Assembly (NCBI GenBank): GCA_015350385.1
Contig: WNKI01000004.1
Coordinates: 827,676 to 891,675, forward strand
Reading direction: 5' to 3'
Length of the DNA: 64,000 nt
DNA from: Aculops lycopersici
Taxonomy: Eukaryota; Arthropoda; Arachnida; Trombidiformes; Eriophyidae
This document shows, in pieces, positions 9,026 through 17,518 of this stretch. The notes beneath the pieces were generated by a model. That model was not told where the DNA came from. It made no database searches and saw only the letters and a program-made list of their open reading frames with translations. Both the position numbers and the translations under genes were made by a program. The stretch's first letter is position 1. Each line of letters begins with the position of its first letter.

Positions 9026-10924
9026 ATGATGTCCACATTAATGTCATCTGTCGAGTCGACACTTATACTTTCAATTGCAGCTCTCTATATTGTTCACTGT
9101 CCTTTTAATAAAGTTGAGGAGTCATTCAATACTCAGGCTGTACACGATATTGTAAACATATTTCCAAACAACCTCCCGTCACAGCAAAATCATGAAACAT
9201 TAGTCAAGCATCTCGAAGCTAGTCATCACGAAATAGCCGTCCGATCTCAGCTACCATGGGATCATACTCAGTTTCCAGGTGTAGTTCCAAGAACGTTTAT
9301 TGGAGCTCTCCTTGTTGGATTACCTATGAAGTTTGCAAAACATATCATGACCTATGGGCTCATTCCAACTTTTGATGAGATTTACAATCAAGACGAAAAC
9401 GATGATGAGCCAGATTTCACAACCCAATTTATACTCCAAATAGGTTCAAGATTTGCTCTGTCTAGTTTGGTTGTATTGTCATTAACAAGTGTAACCAGGG
9501 CTTTGCAAAAGAGATACGGTATGGGTTTTAGAATATGCTTTCTACTAATAACAATCAGCCAATTCCATTACATGTTCTATGCCGGAAGATTCTTGCCCAA
9601 CACCTTTGCGGCCATATGTGCAAACCTGGTGTTTGCATCTTGGATTAATCGTCAGTATAGCAAATCTGTCGTATACATTGCCATTTGTGTTGTGATATTT
9701 AGATTCGATACAGCCCTGTTCTTTGGGTGCCTCCTATTCGACGCTGTGTTCATAAGAAGATTTCTACCTCTCTCTAAAGTACTTAAGATTGGGATACCGG
9801 CTGGACTGCTTTCCATGTTAGCAACCATAACCATAGATTCAACCTTCTGGGCCAGGCTGGTGTGGCCCGAACTTGAGGGTTTCCATTTCAATGTATGGCT
9901 GAACAAATCGCACGAGTGGGGTACCGAGTCATATTTCTGGTATGTTTATAGTTGCATCCCGAGACTAATGCTAGCCAGTGCACCTCTCATTTTATTTGCA
10001 GAGCATAGAATCACAAGAGAATATCTTATACCAACTTTGGCATTCATTATTGCTTACTCTACACTTCCTCACAAAGAGTTGAGATTCATATTGTTCGTAA
10101 CTCCATTACTCAACATTTGCGCTACAAGTGGCCTGCTGAATATATACTACTATTTAAACAAGTCGCTACTATTCATAACTAGAAAAGAGTCTAGATCGCC
10201 AAAGGGAATCCAAAAAGAAAAGGTGACGGTGAAAGGCCAAGTGAGGTCCAGGATAGCTCTCTTTATATTTATAACACTTTTTGCTGGCTTATGCATCGCT
10301 AATTTATTTGCTTGCTTAATCCTATCCCGGGTGTCTAGTCACAACTATCCAGGCGGTCAAGCTGCGGTCTCGCTAGGAACAACAAAGGAGCTTCTTGATG
10401 CTGCTCAAGAATCCATCGGCAATAAAACCGGGCTCGAGGATCTTCGGTCGAATGTCGGCGTTTATGTCGATAATCTTGCAGCCCAAACTGGCTTGTCCAG
10501 GTTTGTTCAGGTCAATGGCGCTTTCTACTCAAAAACAGAGAAGTTGAATGCTGATACATTTAGAAAATCATACAAGTTATTGTATCTCATTTTGGAGCCA
10601 ACTGAGATAAATGGCTTTCTGAAAGATCACTGCCCTATTGACCAAAACATTGATAAGATTGTAAATCAAGGCGCAGAGATTTGGAGGCGTGAGAATGATG
10701 AGATCAAGTGTAGTTTGCCAAATCAACCGGCTATGTACTGCTCCATCATCAATAGCGTGAGTTCCTTTAAATCGGTTAATATTGCCAAGATCCTACAACG
10801 CATAAAAGATCTGGAGCCGGTACAGTCTGTCGCAGATGCATTCGAGGACGAAGACTTCATTAGAACTCGGATAGCACTCTATATCATCAGGTGCTCCACA
10901 AGAAGCAAGTCAAACCCATTCTAA
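9026..10924 (+). CDS. ALG12: ALG12 ER alpha-1,6-mannosyltransferase
   Basis: ALG12 adds the eighth mannose (alpha-1,6) from dolichol-P-mannose to the lipid-linked N-glycan precursor in the ER lumen. The 632-residue frame is a GT22 multi-pass membrane protein. It has the family's K-V-E-E-S-F-N-x-Q-A-x-H-D motif after the first membrane segment (about 29-41), F-P-G-V-V-P-R-T-F, L-N-K-S-x-x-W-G-T, and L-P-H-K-E-L-R-F-I (about 350). A C-terminal lumenal part carries H-N-Y-P-G-G and A-A-Q-T-G-L-S-R-F. The start has two consecutive Met codons; either could be used. The stop codon lies inside an AATAAA, and the convergent MED22 gene ends 6 bp further on, so the two mRNAs must overlap. Identification is secure. 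Confidence 0.95.
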   Translation: MMSTLMSSVESTLILSIAALYIVHCPFNKVEESFNTQAVHDIVNIFPNNLPSQQNHETLVKHLEASHHEIAVRSQLPWDHTQFPGVVPRTFIGALLVGLPMKFAKHIMTYGLIPTFDEIYNQDENDDEPDFTTQFILQIGSRFALSSLVVLSLTSVTRALQKRYGMGFRICFLLITISQFHYMFYAGRFLPNTFAAICANLVFASWINRQYSKSVVYIAICVVIFRFDTALFFGCLLFDAVFIRRFLPLSKVLKIGIPAGLLSMLATITIDSTFWARLVWPELEGFHFNVWLNKSHEWGTESYFWYVYSCIPRLMLASAPLILFAEHRITREYLIPTLAFIIAYSTLPHKELRFILFVTPLLNICATSGLLNIYYYLNKSLLFITRKESRSPKGIQKEKVTVKGQVRSRIALFIFITLFAGLCIANLFACLILSRVSSHNYPGGQAAVSLGTTKELLDAAQESIGNKTGLEDLRSNVGVYVDNLAAQTGLSRFVQVNGAFYSKTEKLNADTFRKSYKLLYLILEPTEINGFLKDHCPIDQNIDKIVNQGAEIWRRENDEIKCSLPNQPAMYCSIINSVSSFKSVNIAKILQRIKDLEPVQSVADAFEDEDFIRTRIALYIIRCSTRSKSNPF

Positions 10925-10928
10925 TAAA
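10923..10928 (+). terminator. Poly(A) signal overlapping the ALG12 stop codon
   Basis: AATAAA whose first two bases are the last two of the TAA stop (10922-10924). Cleavage would fall inside the MED22 coding region on the other strand. Confidence 0.6.
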
Positions 10929-10930
10929 TC

Positions 10931-11260
10931 TTATGGCAAGGGTATCTCCAATTCGTAAAGGAACATCGATATTTCATCTCTAAGTCGAACTAGTTTTTCA
11001 TCATTAACATTGGGTTGATGACTCTGGTTGTTGGAATCATTGGAGCTTGGATCGTTGATGATCAGATAACTTCTAATCTCAGCCACCAGCTGGATCAGTG
11101 ATTGATACGACCGGACAATTTCGGCTGATTTGACATGGACTTCAAAATTTACATGCTCTGTTTTGGTCTTCAATAGATCAGTGTAATTATCATAGATATT
11201 CTTAACATTATCTTTTAGTTGCTTCTGATATGTACTCAAAGTTAGCTCGTGGGATGTCAT
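10931..11260 (-). CDS. MED22: Mediator head subunit MED22
   Basis: MED22 (Surf5) is a small coiled-coil subunit of the Mediator head module that links transcription factors to RNA polymerase II. The 109-residue frame matches the family closely: Y-x-K-Q-L-K-D-N-V-K-x-I near the start, a central E-x-H-V-K-S-A-x-I-V-R-S-x-x-S-L-x-x-L-V segment, L-I-I-N-D, and the terminal L-x-x-L-R-D-E-I-S-x-x-L-Y-E-L-E. It is slightly shorter than human MED22 (about 140) and ends immediately after the conserved Glu-rich helix. A low-complexity Ser/Asn linker sits at about 72-86. It is convergent with ALG12, with a 6-bp gap between stop codons. Confidence 0.93.
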   Translation of the reverse strand: MTSHELTLSTYQKQLKDNVKNIYDNYTDLLKTKTEHVNFEVHVKSAEIVRSYQSLIQLVAEIRSYLIINDPSSNDSNNQSHQPNVNDEKLVRLRDEISMFLYELEIPLP

Positions 11261-11690
11261 TTTGGTGGCTTATTAATAGCTGCCTATCTGGTGTAGAATA
11301 AACTAAAAATAGAATGCAAAAACGAATCAAGGTAGATGTTTTGATTTCGTACTAAAGAATTTGTGCGGGAATAAAGAAAAAACCCTGAGGCATGGCCAAT
11401 TTTTCAGCCTTTGTGTGAGCATGCACGCGCAAGTAGATCGGGGTTTTCGAGGCGAAATTATCCCATTCCCTCGCTACGCTGTAACTGTCCCACAAGTGTC
11501 TCATCAAATTTCAATTCATGAGTGCTCAAATTTCATTGCCGTACATTAGATTTGGTGCCCTAGCTGTTTACCAAGTGCAGTTGAATGTAACTTATATAAC
11601 TCCGCATGTCATTAACTGACCTAATGATCTTTTAGCAACGAATGCAAGTATCGGTAACGAACATATTAACAAGAATTGAAGCTTATCAAA
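11261..11690. other. Spacer between MED22 and asteroid-like gene 1
   Basis: Divergent promoter region. A 17-base element at 11581-11597 is shared, with two differences, by the second asteroid-like gene. A pyrimidine-rich CTAATGATCTTTTAG ending near 11636 could be a splice acceptor for a 5' UTR intron. Confidence 0.5.
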
Positions 11691-13487
11691 ATGGGTTTAC
11701 CAAAGTTCAACTGGTTTGTTAATAGTAGAGATGAGATAAGTAGCCAGACACACAGGCTGAGAGAAACTAAGCTCGTCATCGATGTATCCAATCTTATCTA
11801 CAATTTGATGGATCTCAATGTTGGAAGTTCGCCTCATAATTGTGGTGGAGACATGACACATTGGGCCAGTACAATTGAACTTTTTGTGAAAAACCTGCGG
11901 CTGTGCGAGATAGAGCCAATATTTGTCTTCTTTGGAGGAATTGTGGATCCAACTCAAACAGATCTAGCTGATAAACTGGTAAAAAAATTGGAGGCCTTTG
12001 ATATTGCGCGTAAGTTGGTACGTCGCGTTCCCATGCCAATAACCACCATGACTGTGGTACGTGATGTGGCCGAGAGGCTGAAGGTAAAGAAGATTCAATG
12101 TATAAACGAGCCAGATTCTAACCTAGCACGTATCGCTAGGGTCCATGAGTGTCCAGTCTTGACGACAGATAGTGATTGCAAGTTGATGGATATCCCATTC
12201 GGAGTTGTGGACGTCCAATCGTTGGAATGGTCACATGTCAGATCCTTGGATGACTCAAACCGGTACATAGAATGCAAGATGTACCTCAGGGATAACTTTC
12301 TCAAGATTTGGCCGAACCTCGACCTGGGCTGTATGCCTCTGGTTAGCTTGTTTGTGAGGCAACCGCCTATCCGAAAAATACGCTCATTGGTTGGAGGCAA
12401 CCCGCCTGAACTCTATGATCGTGTCTTCACATTCCTCGAGGGAAAGACCAGGGAGGACAACATCAAAGCGATCTTGGCGGTTGTTCCGCCCAGGGACCGA
12501 AGGAAAACTGAGATTCTCATAGAGAGCAGGTGTGATTTTTATGACGCGCTTGGTGATAGTCCGTATAGCGACGATCTAGAGAGAACCTGCCGAAAAGGAT
12601 ACATGCTGACGTTCCCAAACGCCACAGAGAGCGATTATCAGATAGAAATCTCGTCGATACGTGACTGGCTGGTCAAAGGGATGGAAGAATCCACCATGGA
12701 TATAATATTGTTTTGGATCTTGGATAGAACAATAATGTTCTTCACCCCGGTTCTCGAAGACAGGAGTTTACCAAGTGTAGACACTTGCGCCTATCAACCG
12801 GTGGCTGTCTTATTGCAACTCCTCAGACCGCACCAGGATTTTACGGAGCCTCTCGAGATCTATGATAGATTTGGCCAGGATTACGCGGAAGGAGCTATCG
12901 ATCCCTTGAAGGAGCTAAAGCACTACGGTCCTATCGACCATCTGATCTGGGACATCATGTCGCTGGAAATGGACAAATGCAAGAGGCTTTTATTGGCCAC
13001 TTTTGAGTGTAGTGTTGGAGCATACGAACACAGAGTTGAGGCTTGCGAGAAAGCCCTCGGCAGCAAGGTTGGTAGTGACCTTCCGGTGATCCTAATGCTG
13101 ATGGATTACATTGATCAATTACCTGATCGTTGTCCATTAACGCAAGACTTTCGCACGGCGGCCATAATGACCTATCTATATTATACACCAATCTCGGACT
13201 CTAACAGGAATCTTGTTGATTCAGTGAGGAGTGTCCTCAAATCTCGAGAGACATCTACATCACGACGTGATGTAAATTATCGTTTAGTTCATCAAATCAA
13301 TCAGCTACAGGCATCCATTCAGATGTATAATGTCATGAACGGATTGCTACGAGACTCCTTGCCAACAATTCAATTAGGGAAATGGTTTAATGCTACACTA
13401 ATTCACACGATTGCCAGAGATGCAAGGATTTTGAACCATCCATCTATTCAAATACCTGAGATACTAATTGAACCTTTAGCTGCTTAG
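11691..13487 (+). CDS. Asteroid/XPG-like protein, copy 1 (probable loss of one catalytic acid)
   Basis: It belongs to the asteroid-type branch of XPG/FEN1-fold proteins, whose cellular role is poorly known. The ATG at 11691 (CAAAATGG) is chosen because the sister gene starts at the equivalent codon; an upstream TTG in frame is ignored. The 598-residue product has V-I-D-V-S-N (Asp31), E-P-D (140-142) and T-D-S-D (160-162), matching the XPG acidic pattern. At position 81, where the sister gene has F-V-L-D-G-G, this copy has F-V-F-F-G-G, so Phe replaces the acid equivalent to FEN1 Asp86. Nuclease activity is therefore doubtful. The rest is a long alpha-helical region of no known function, about 70% like copy 2 by eye. 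Poly(A) signal AATAAA at 13715-13720. Confidence 0.75.
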   Translation: MGLPKFNWFVNSRDEISSQTHRLRETKLVIDVSNLIYNLMDLNVGSSPHNCGGDMTHWASTIELFVKNLRLCEIEPIFVFFGGIVDPTQTDLADKLVKKLEAFDIARKLVRRVPMPITTMTVVRDVAERLKVKKIQCINEPDSNLARIARVHECPVLTTDSDCKLMDIPFGVVDVQSLEWSHVRSLDDSNRYIECKMYLRDNFLKIWPNLDLGCMPLVSLFVRQPPIRKIRSLVGGNPPELYDRVFTFLEGKTREDNIKAILAVVPPRDRRKTEILIESRCDFYDALGDSPYSDDLERTCRKGYMLTFPNATESDYQIEISSIRDWLVKGMEESTMDIILFWILDRTIMFFTPVLEDRSLPSVDTCAYQPVAVLLQLLRPHQDFTEPLEIYDRFGQDYAEGAIDPLKELKHYGPIDHLIWDIMSLEMDKCKRLLLATFECSVGAYEHRVEACEKALGSKVGSDLPVILMLMDYIDQLPDRCPLTQDFRTAAIMTYLYYTPISDSNRNLVDSVRSVLKSRETSTSRRDVNYRLVHQINQLQASIQMYNVMNGLLRDSLPTIQLGKWFNATLIHTIARDARILNHPSIQIPEILIEPLAA

Positions 13488-14331
13488 GATTGATATATTG
13501 AACCTACATAGAAATATTTTAGAAAACATCCTTCCGAGTTTGTCCAGTTGAACTGCCTTTGAAGGCGGCAAGATACATCCAGAACCCACAGGCTCGCTTC
13601 CTCTCTCGGTTCGATCTGCAAGAATAGTTAGTATTCGCATCCGAGGTACATTCGCGACTCGATTTGTAACGGATGTAATCTGATGTCTATTTACTGGTTT
13701 AGTATTGAGAGGCGAATAAAGCATAAATTATCAATCGTGGGTTTTTGACACCAATTTTATAACTTGTCTGCTGCTCGGGATGTGACTTGTGGGTTTTCGC
13801 ACCTCGGTGGCTGCCAGAAGGAACCGAGGCCCTCGGTCCGAGGGAGCTTGTAACTTTCTAAACTTGATGCGTTTTGCCTACCGAGCCATCGCGACAGCGA
13901 GCAGAAAAAGAGTAATTTTGAAGGAAAAAGTGATCAAAGGGGGAAGGAAATTTCCACACCGTTTTGATTCGTTTGCATGGTCTCATCGGCTGATACTGCT
14001 ACTTTTTCTGAATCTATTTCCATATCTCCTTTCTGAGCTGCGGTGGACAGTCGTCTGTGGGTATCCGTCTTAGCATTTGAACAAACTCAAACGCGACACC
14101 GGAATTGAAATATCAAGGGCGCTTATTGAATTTGATCCCCTGAAACGCCACAGGTGGCCGCTCGCACCTCATCCTTTTGACCTTCGAGATCTTGACTTGA
14201 ACAACTCGGTTGTCTCCTTTAGATGACCCATGCTAATATTTAGTATACAACATTTCATAGATTAATCATGTCGTCCCATTGAATGCAACTTACATGAGCA
14301 AACTAATCTATTTGATTCAGCATTCAACAAA
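13488..14331. other. Spacer between the two asteroid-like copies
   Basis: Holds the copy 1 3' UTR with AATAAA at 13715-13720, a 94-codon chance frame (13789-14073), an ACAGGTGG E-box at 14150, and the 17-base shared upstream element at 14279-14295. CTAATCTATTTGATTCAG ending at 14320 looks like a splice acceptor just before copy 2. Confidence 0.55.
13715..13720 (+). terminator. Poly(A) signal of asteroid-like copy 1
   Basis: AATAAA about 230 bases past the stop codon. Confidence 0.5.
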
Positions 14332-16131
14332 ATGGGTTTACTAAAGTTCAACACGTTTGTTAATAGTATAAAAGAGATAAGTAACAAAACTCATGCTCTG
14401 AGAGATACTGAGCTTGTGGTCGATACCTCCAATGTTATTTACAATCTAATGGATCTTAGGGTTGAAAGCTCACCCCATATCCATGGCGGAAATATGTTAA
14501 ATTGGGCTTATAGACTCGAAGATTTTGTGACAAATCTAAGACAATGCAACATCGAGCCGATATTTGTCCTAGACGGAGGTATCAAGAATCAAACCCTTAC
14601 AACTGAAGCCGAGATACTAGCCAAGAGAAGGGGAGGTTTCTTCTTGGCGAGCAGGTTTGTCAGTCGGGTGCCGATGCCACTAGCAACCATGACCGTCGTA
14701 CGGAGTGTTGCCGGCAGGTTAAAAGTAATGAAGATCCAGTGTATAGATGAGGCAGATTCTAATTTAGCACGTATTGCTAGGTTATATGAGTGCCCAGTGT
14801 TAACGACAGATAGTGACTGCAAGCTAATGGATATTCCATTCGGAGTTGTGGATGCCGAATCATTTGAATGGTCGAGGGTTAAAAAAACAAGGGGTTCGAA
14901 AAATTTTATACCATGCGAAATCTACTTCAGGGATAACTTTCTCAAGATTTGGCCTGACCTAGACCTGAGATGTATGCCTCTGGTTAGCTTGTTTGCCGAG
15001 CAACCGCCCATCGAAAGCATTGTTCGATTGGTCGGCGGCAACCCGCCTCCAAGCAATCTCTATGATCGTGTCTTTACCTTCCTCGAGGGAAAGACCAGGG
15101 AGGACAACATTGAGGAGATCCTGGCGGCTGTTCCGCCCAGGGACCGCTTGAACACCGAACTTTCCATAGACAGCAGATGTGATTTTTATGACGCGCTTGG
15201 TGATAGTCCGTATAGCGACGATCTAGAGAGAACCTGCCGAGAGGGTTACATGTTGACGTTTCCATACGCCGCAGAGAGTGATTATCAGATAGAAATCTCG
15301 TTGATTCGAGACTGGCTGGTCAAAGGAATGGAGGAATCCACCATGGATACAATATTATTCAGGATTTTAGACAGAGCAACCATATTTTTCAACGCAGTTC
15401 TAGAGGATAGGAGCTTGCCAAGTCCACACACTTGCGCCGATCAACCGGTGGCTGTCTTATTGCAACTCCTCAGACCGCACCAGGATTTTACAGAGCCTCT
15501 CAAGATCTATGATAGATTTGGCCAGGAATACGCGGAAGGAGCCATCGATCCCTTGAAGGAGCTAAAGCACTACGGTCCTATCGACCATCTGATCTGGGAT
15601 ATCATGTATCTAAAGATGAAAAAGTGCAAGAGGCTTTTATTGGCCACTTTTGAGTGCAGTGTTAAAGCATACGAACATAGAGTTGCGGCTTGTAAGAAAG
15701 CCCTCGGCAGCAAGGTTGGTAGTGACCTTCCGGTGATCCTAATGCTGATGGATTACATTGATCAATTGCCTGATGGTTCCCCATTAACGCAAGACTTTCG
15801 CAAGGCAGTTATATTAACCTATCTAAATTATACGCCATTCTTGAACTTCAATTCGAATCTTGTAAAGTCAGTGAAGAATGTCCTCCGAGGTCAAGGAATC
15901 TATGACTCCGACCAAAGTGGTCAACGTGAGCTGAATCGTCGTTTGGTCCATCAAATCAATCAGCTACAGGCAACCATTCAGATGTATAATATCATGAATG
16001 GCACATTAAGGAACTGTTTGCCTTCAATTACTTTCGAGCATTGGTTTGATGCCACTACGATGCACAAGATTGCCAGAACTCCGAGGATTTTGAACCATCG
16101 ATCGATACGAAAAATAACCAAGATTTGTTGA
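14332..16131 (+). CDS. Asteroid/XPG-like protein, copy 2 (acidic residues intact)
   Basis: This 599-residue tandem paralogue of the preceding gene also begins M-G-L-x-K-F-N. Its XPG-type acids are all present: V-V-D-T-S-N (Asp31), F-V-L-D-G-G (Asp81), E-A-D (140-142) and T-D-S-D (160-162). It may keep metal-dependent nuclease chemistry, although the asteroid family is diverged and activity is unproven. The C-terminal two-thirds share long identical DNA stretches with copy 1 (for example 63 bp within 15178-15241 and the segment around 15437-15490), while the N-terminal third is clearly more diverged. This mosaic suggests gene conversion. It ends 43 bp from the stop of the convergent SHOX-type gene. 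Confidence 0.78.
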   Translation: MGLLKFNTFVNSIKEISNKTHALRDTELVVDTSNVIYNLMDLRVESSPHIHGGNMLNWAYRLEDFVTNLRQCNIEPIFVLDGGIKNQTLTTEAEILAKRRGGFFLASRFVSRVPMPLATMTVVRSVAGRLKVMKIQCIDEADSNLARIARLYECPVLTTDSDCKLMDIPFGVVDAESFEWSRVKKTRGSKNFIPCEIYFRDNFLKIWPDLDLRCMPLVSLFAEQPPIESIVRLVGGNPPPSNLYDRVFTFLEGKTREDNIEEILAAVPPRDRLNTELSIDSRCDFYDALGDSPYSDDLERTCREGYMLTFPYAAESDYQIEISLIRDWLVKGMEESTMDTILFRILDRATIFFNAVLEDRSLPSPHTCADQPVAVLLQLLRPHQDFTEPLKIYDRFGQEYAEGAIDPLKELKHYGPIDHLIWDIMYLKMKKCKRLLLATFECSVKAYEHRVAACKKALGSKVGSDLPVILMLMDYIDQLPDGSPLTQDFRKAVILTYLNYTPFLNFNSNLVKSVKNVLRGQGIYDSDQSGQRELNRRLVHQINQLQATIQMYNIMNGTLRNCLPSITFEHWFDATTMHKIARTPRILNHRSIRKITKIC

Positions 16132-16174
16132 ACCCTCAGACATCGGCCATTTATTTTTAGGCGCAATCTGAATT

Positions 16175-17068
16175 CTACATGAACCCACCGCCACAACCAC
16201 CAACCCCACCACTTGCGCCTGGACCGCAGCCACCAATAGACCCGCGAGCCTCCTCCTTCCGGCACTTGGCGCGTCTATTCTGAAACCAAACCTGAACCCT
16301 GTTCTCGCTAAGCTTCAATCGATTAGAAATATCCTCGCGCATAAACGCATCCGGGTAGTGAGTTTCGTCGAATAGTTTCTCCAATTCTCTCAACTGTTCA
16401 ACTGTAAAGTTTGTCCTACTCCTTCTATGCTTGTTCTGAGCGTCACTTCCGCTCGAGTCCTCATCCTGCTGGCCCACAGGTGGTTGTTGCTTATCCAGGT
16501 TCGCCGCAAGCAGCGAGCCGAGGGACCTAGCGCTGCCATTGACGCCGCTACTGCTATTGCTGTTGCCGGAGCTGGTGGTTTTTAGAACATGTGGTGGTTG
16601 TGCGTTGTTTTTCTCGTCCTCGTCGGCGTATTTTTCCTCCTCTTCGTCGCCATCTACATTAATCGACTCATTATCATCAGAGTCTTGTGAGCTACTACTA
16701 TTTTCTGCGGTTGAGAGTGTAACTGGTATTGTGTTTGCTATATTGCCGCCATCATTTGCTCTCAACTGCGAGCAACCCAACGAGCCGGCATATGGTGAAT
16801 GGTGGGCTAGACTTGCGGTGGTGTGATAATTTTGAATTAGATTCTCCAATAGAAGTCGCTGTTGATATTGATGGACCCAATCGATGAATGTATTGGGCGA
16901 AGGTGAGTTTTGAGTGCTAGTTGCCGGATTTTCAATTTGATTTGGATCCAAAGTCACGGCTCCAGGCGGCTGATGGTGACTCGTGCTGATCTTTAACAAA
17001 CTCTCCAAAGTTAACCTTTGGAGTAGCAAACTCTGATTCGAGTTTTGTGTCACTTGTTGTGGGTTCAT
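16175..17068 (-). CDS. SHOX: SHOX-type paired-like homeodomain protein (3' part or whole)
   Basis: A sequence-specific nuclear transcription factor. From the ATG at 17068 it is 297 residues. The homeodomain is at about 214-273 and is a close match to SHOX/SHOX2: R-R-S-R-T-N-F-T-x-E-Q-L, L-F-D-E-T-H-Y-P-D-A-F-M-R-E, and V-Q-V-W-F-Q-N-R-R-A-K-C-R-K with Gln at position 50. The N-terminal part is Ser/Asn/Gln-rich with an acidic stretch. The protein stops about 25 residues after the homeodomain in a Gly-rich tail, so the usual C-terminal OAR motif is missing. The frame stays open upstream to about 17233 without an ATG. A TTTATAG acceptor near 17177, joined to a possible exon with ATG at about 19060 and a GTAAGTGG donor near 19030, keeps phase, so the true start may lie there. 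Confidence 0.85.
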   Translation of the reverse strand: MNPQQVTQNSNQSLLLQRLTLESLLKISTSHHQPPGAVTLDPNQIENPATSTQNSPSPNTFIDWVHQYQQRLLLENLIQNYHTTASLAHHSPYAGSLGCSQLRANDGGNIANTIPVTLSTAENSSSSQDSDDNESINVDGDEEEEKYADEDEKNNAQPPHVLKTTSSGNSNSSSGVNGSARSLGSLLAANLDKQQPPVGQQDEDSSGSDAQNKHRRSRTNFTVEQLRELEKLFDETHYPDAFMREDISNRLKLSENRVQVWFQNRRAKCRKEEARGSIGGCGPGASGGVGGCGGGFM

Positions 17069-17269
17069 CTTATTGCTGATTCTTGAGTGCTGAATGGTAA
17101 TATCGAGGTACTGTTCTAACCTTTGCTCAAGTTCAACTGACACTCCTCCTTTGATCGATTGTGTGAATCTATAAACCGTAAGCGACTTCCGTTTCGCCCG
17201 AGGGCGTTTGCGCAAGCGCAAAGTAAGCGAGACCTAGCGCCCAAGTGCGATGCATTGTGTAATGTGATA

Positions 17270-17313
17270 TGATGATGATAGTGGTGGTGGTGGTGATGAT
17301 GATGATGATGATG
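17270..17313. repeat. GGT/GAT trinucleotide tract
   Basis: Mixed GTG and ATG units upstream of the SHOX-type gene; it creates a spurious poly-His frame on the minus strand. Confidence 0.9.
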
Positions 17314-17485
17314 TAACAATCCGCTCGGCAGACAATTAATCAAACTGAGTTTATGAATTTCCCTATCTCACTTTGGCTAGCAGTTAGTTATTGTGATGCG
17401 ACCGAAGAGACCCAGGGTAAAAGAGCAACTTGTTTCATGGAATAGAAAAAAGGCAGTAGCTAATCTCCCTAATTGTTCCTACTGA

Positions 17486-17516
<31 letters not shown>
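17486..17516. repeat. CTA trinucleotide microsatellite
   Basis: About ten CTA units in the SHOX upstream region. Confidence 0.9.

Positions 17517-17518
<2 letters not shown>

Noticed and set aside
11676..11690. Non-ATG upstream starts for several genes (here TTG; likewise at 17221, 27402, 31668, 37889, 45757, 46995, 47623, 48810, 62790)
   Set aside because: These are TTG or GTG codons. A nearby in-frame ATG, often with better context or matching family start, was used instead.
13789..14073. 94-codon frame between the asteroid-like copies
   Set aside because: No ATG context, domain, signal peptide or counterpart upstream of copy 1; likely chance.
17116..17343. Poly-His frame
   Set aside because: Created by ATG/GTG repeats on the opposite strand, upstream of the homeobox gene.
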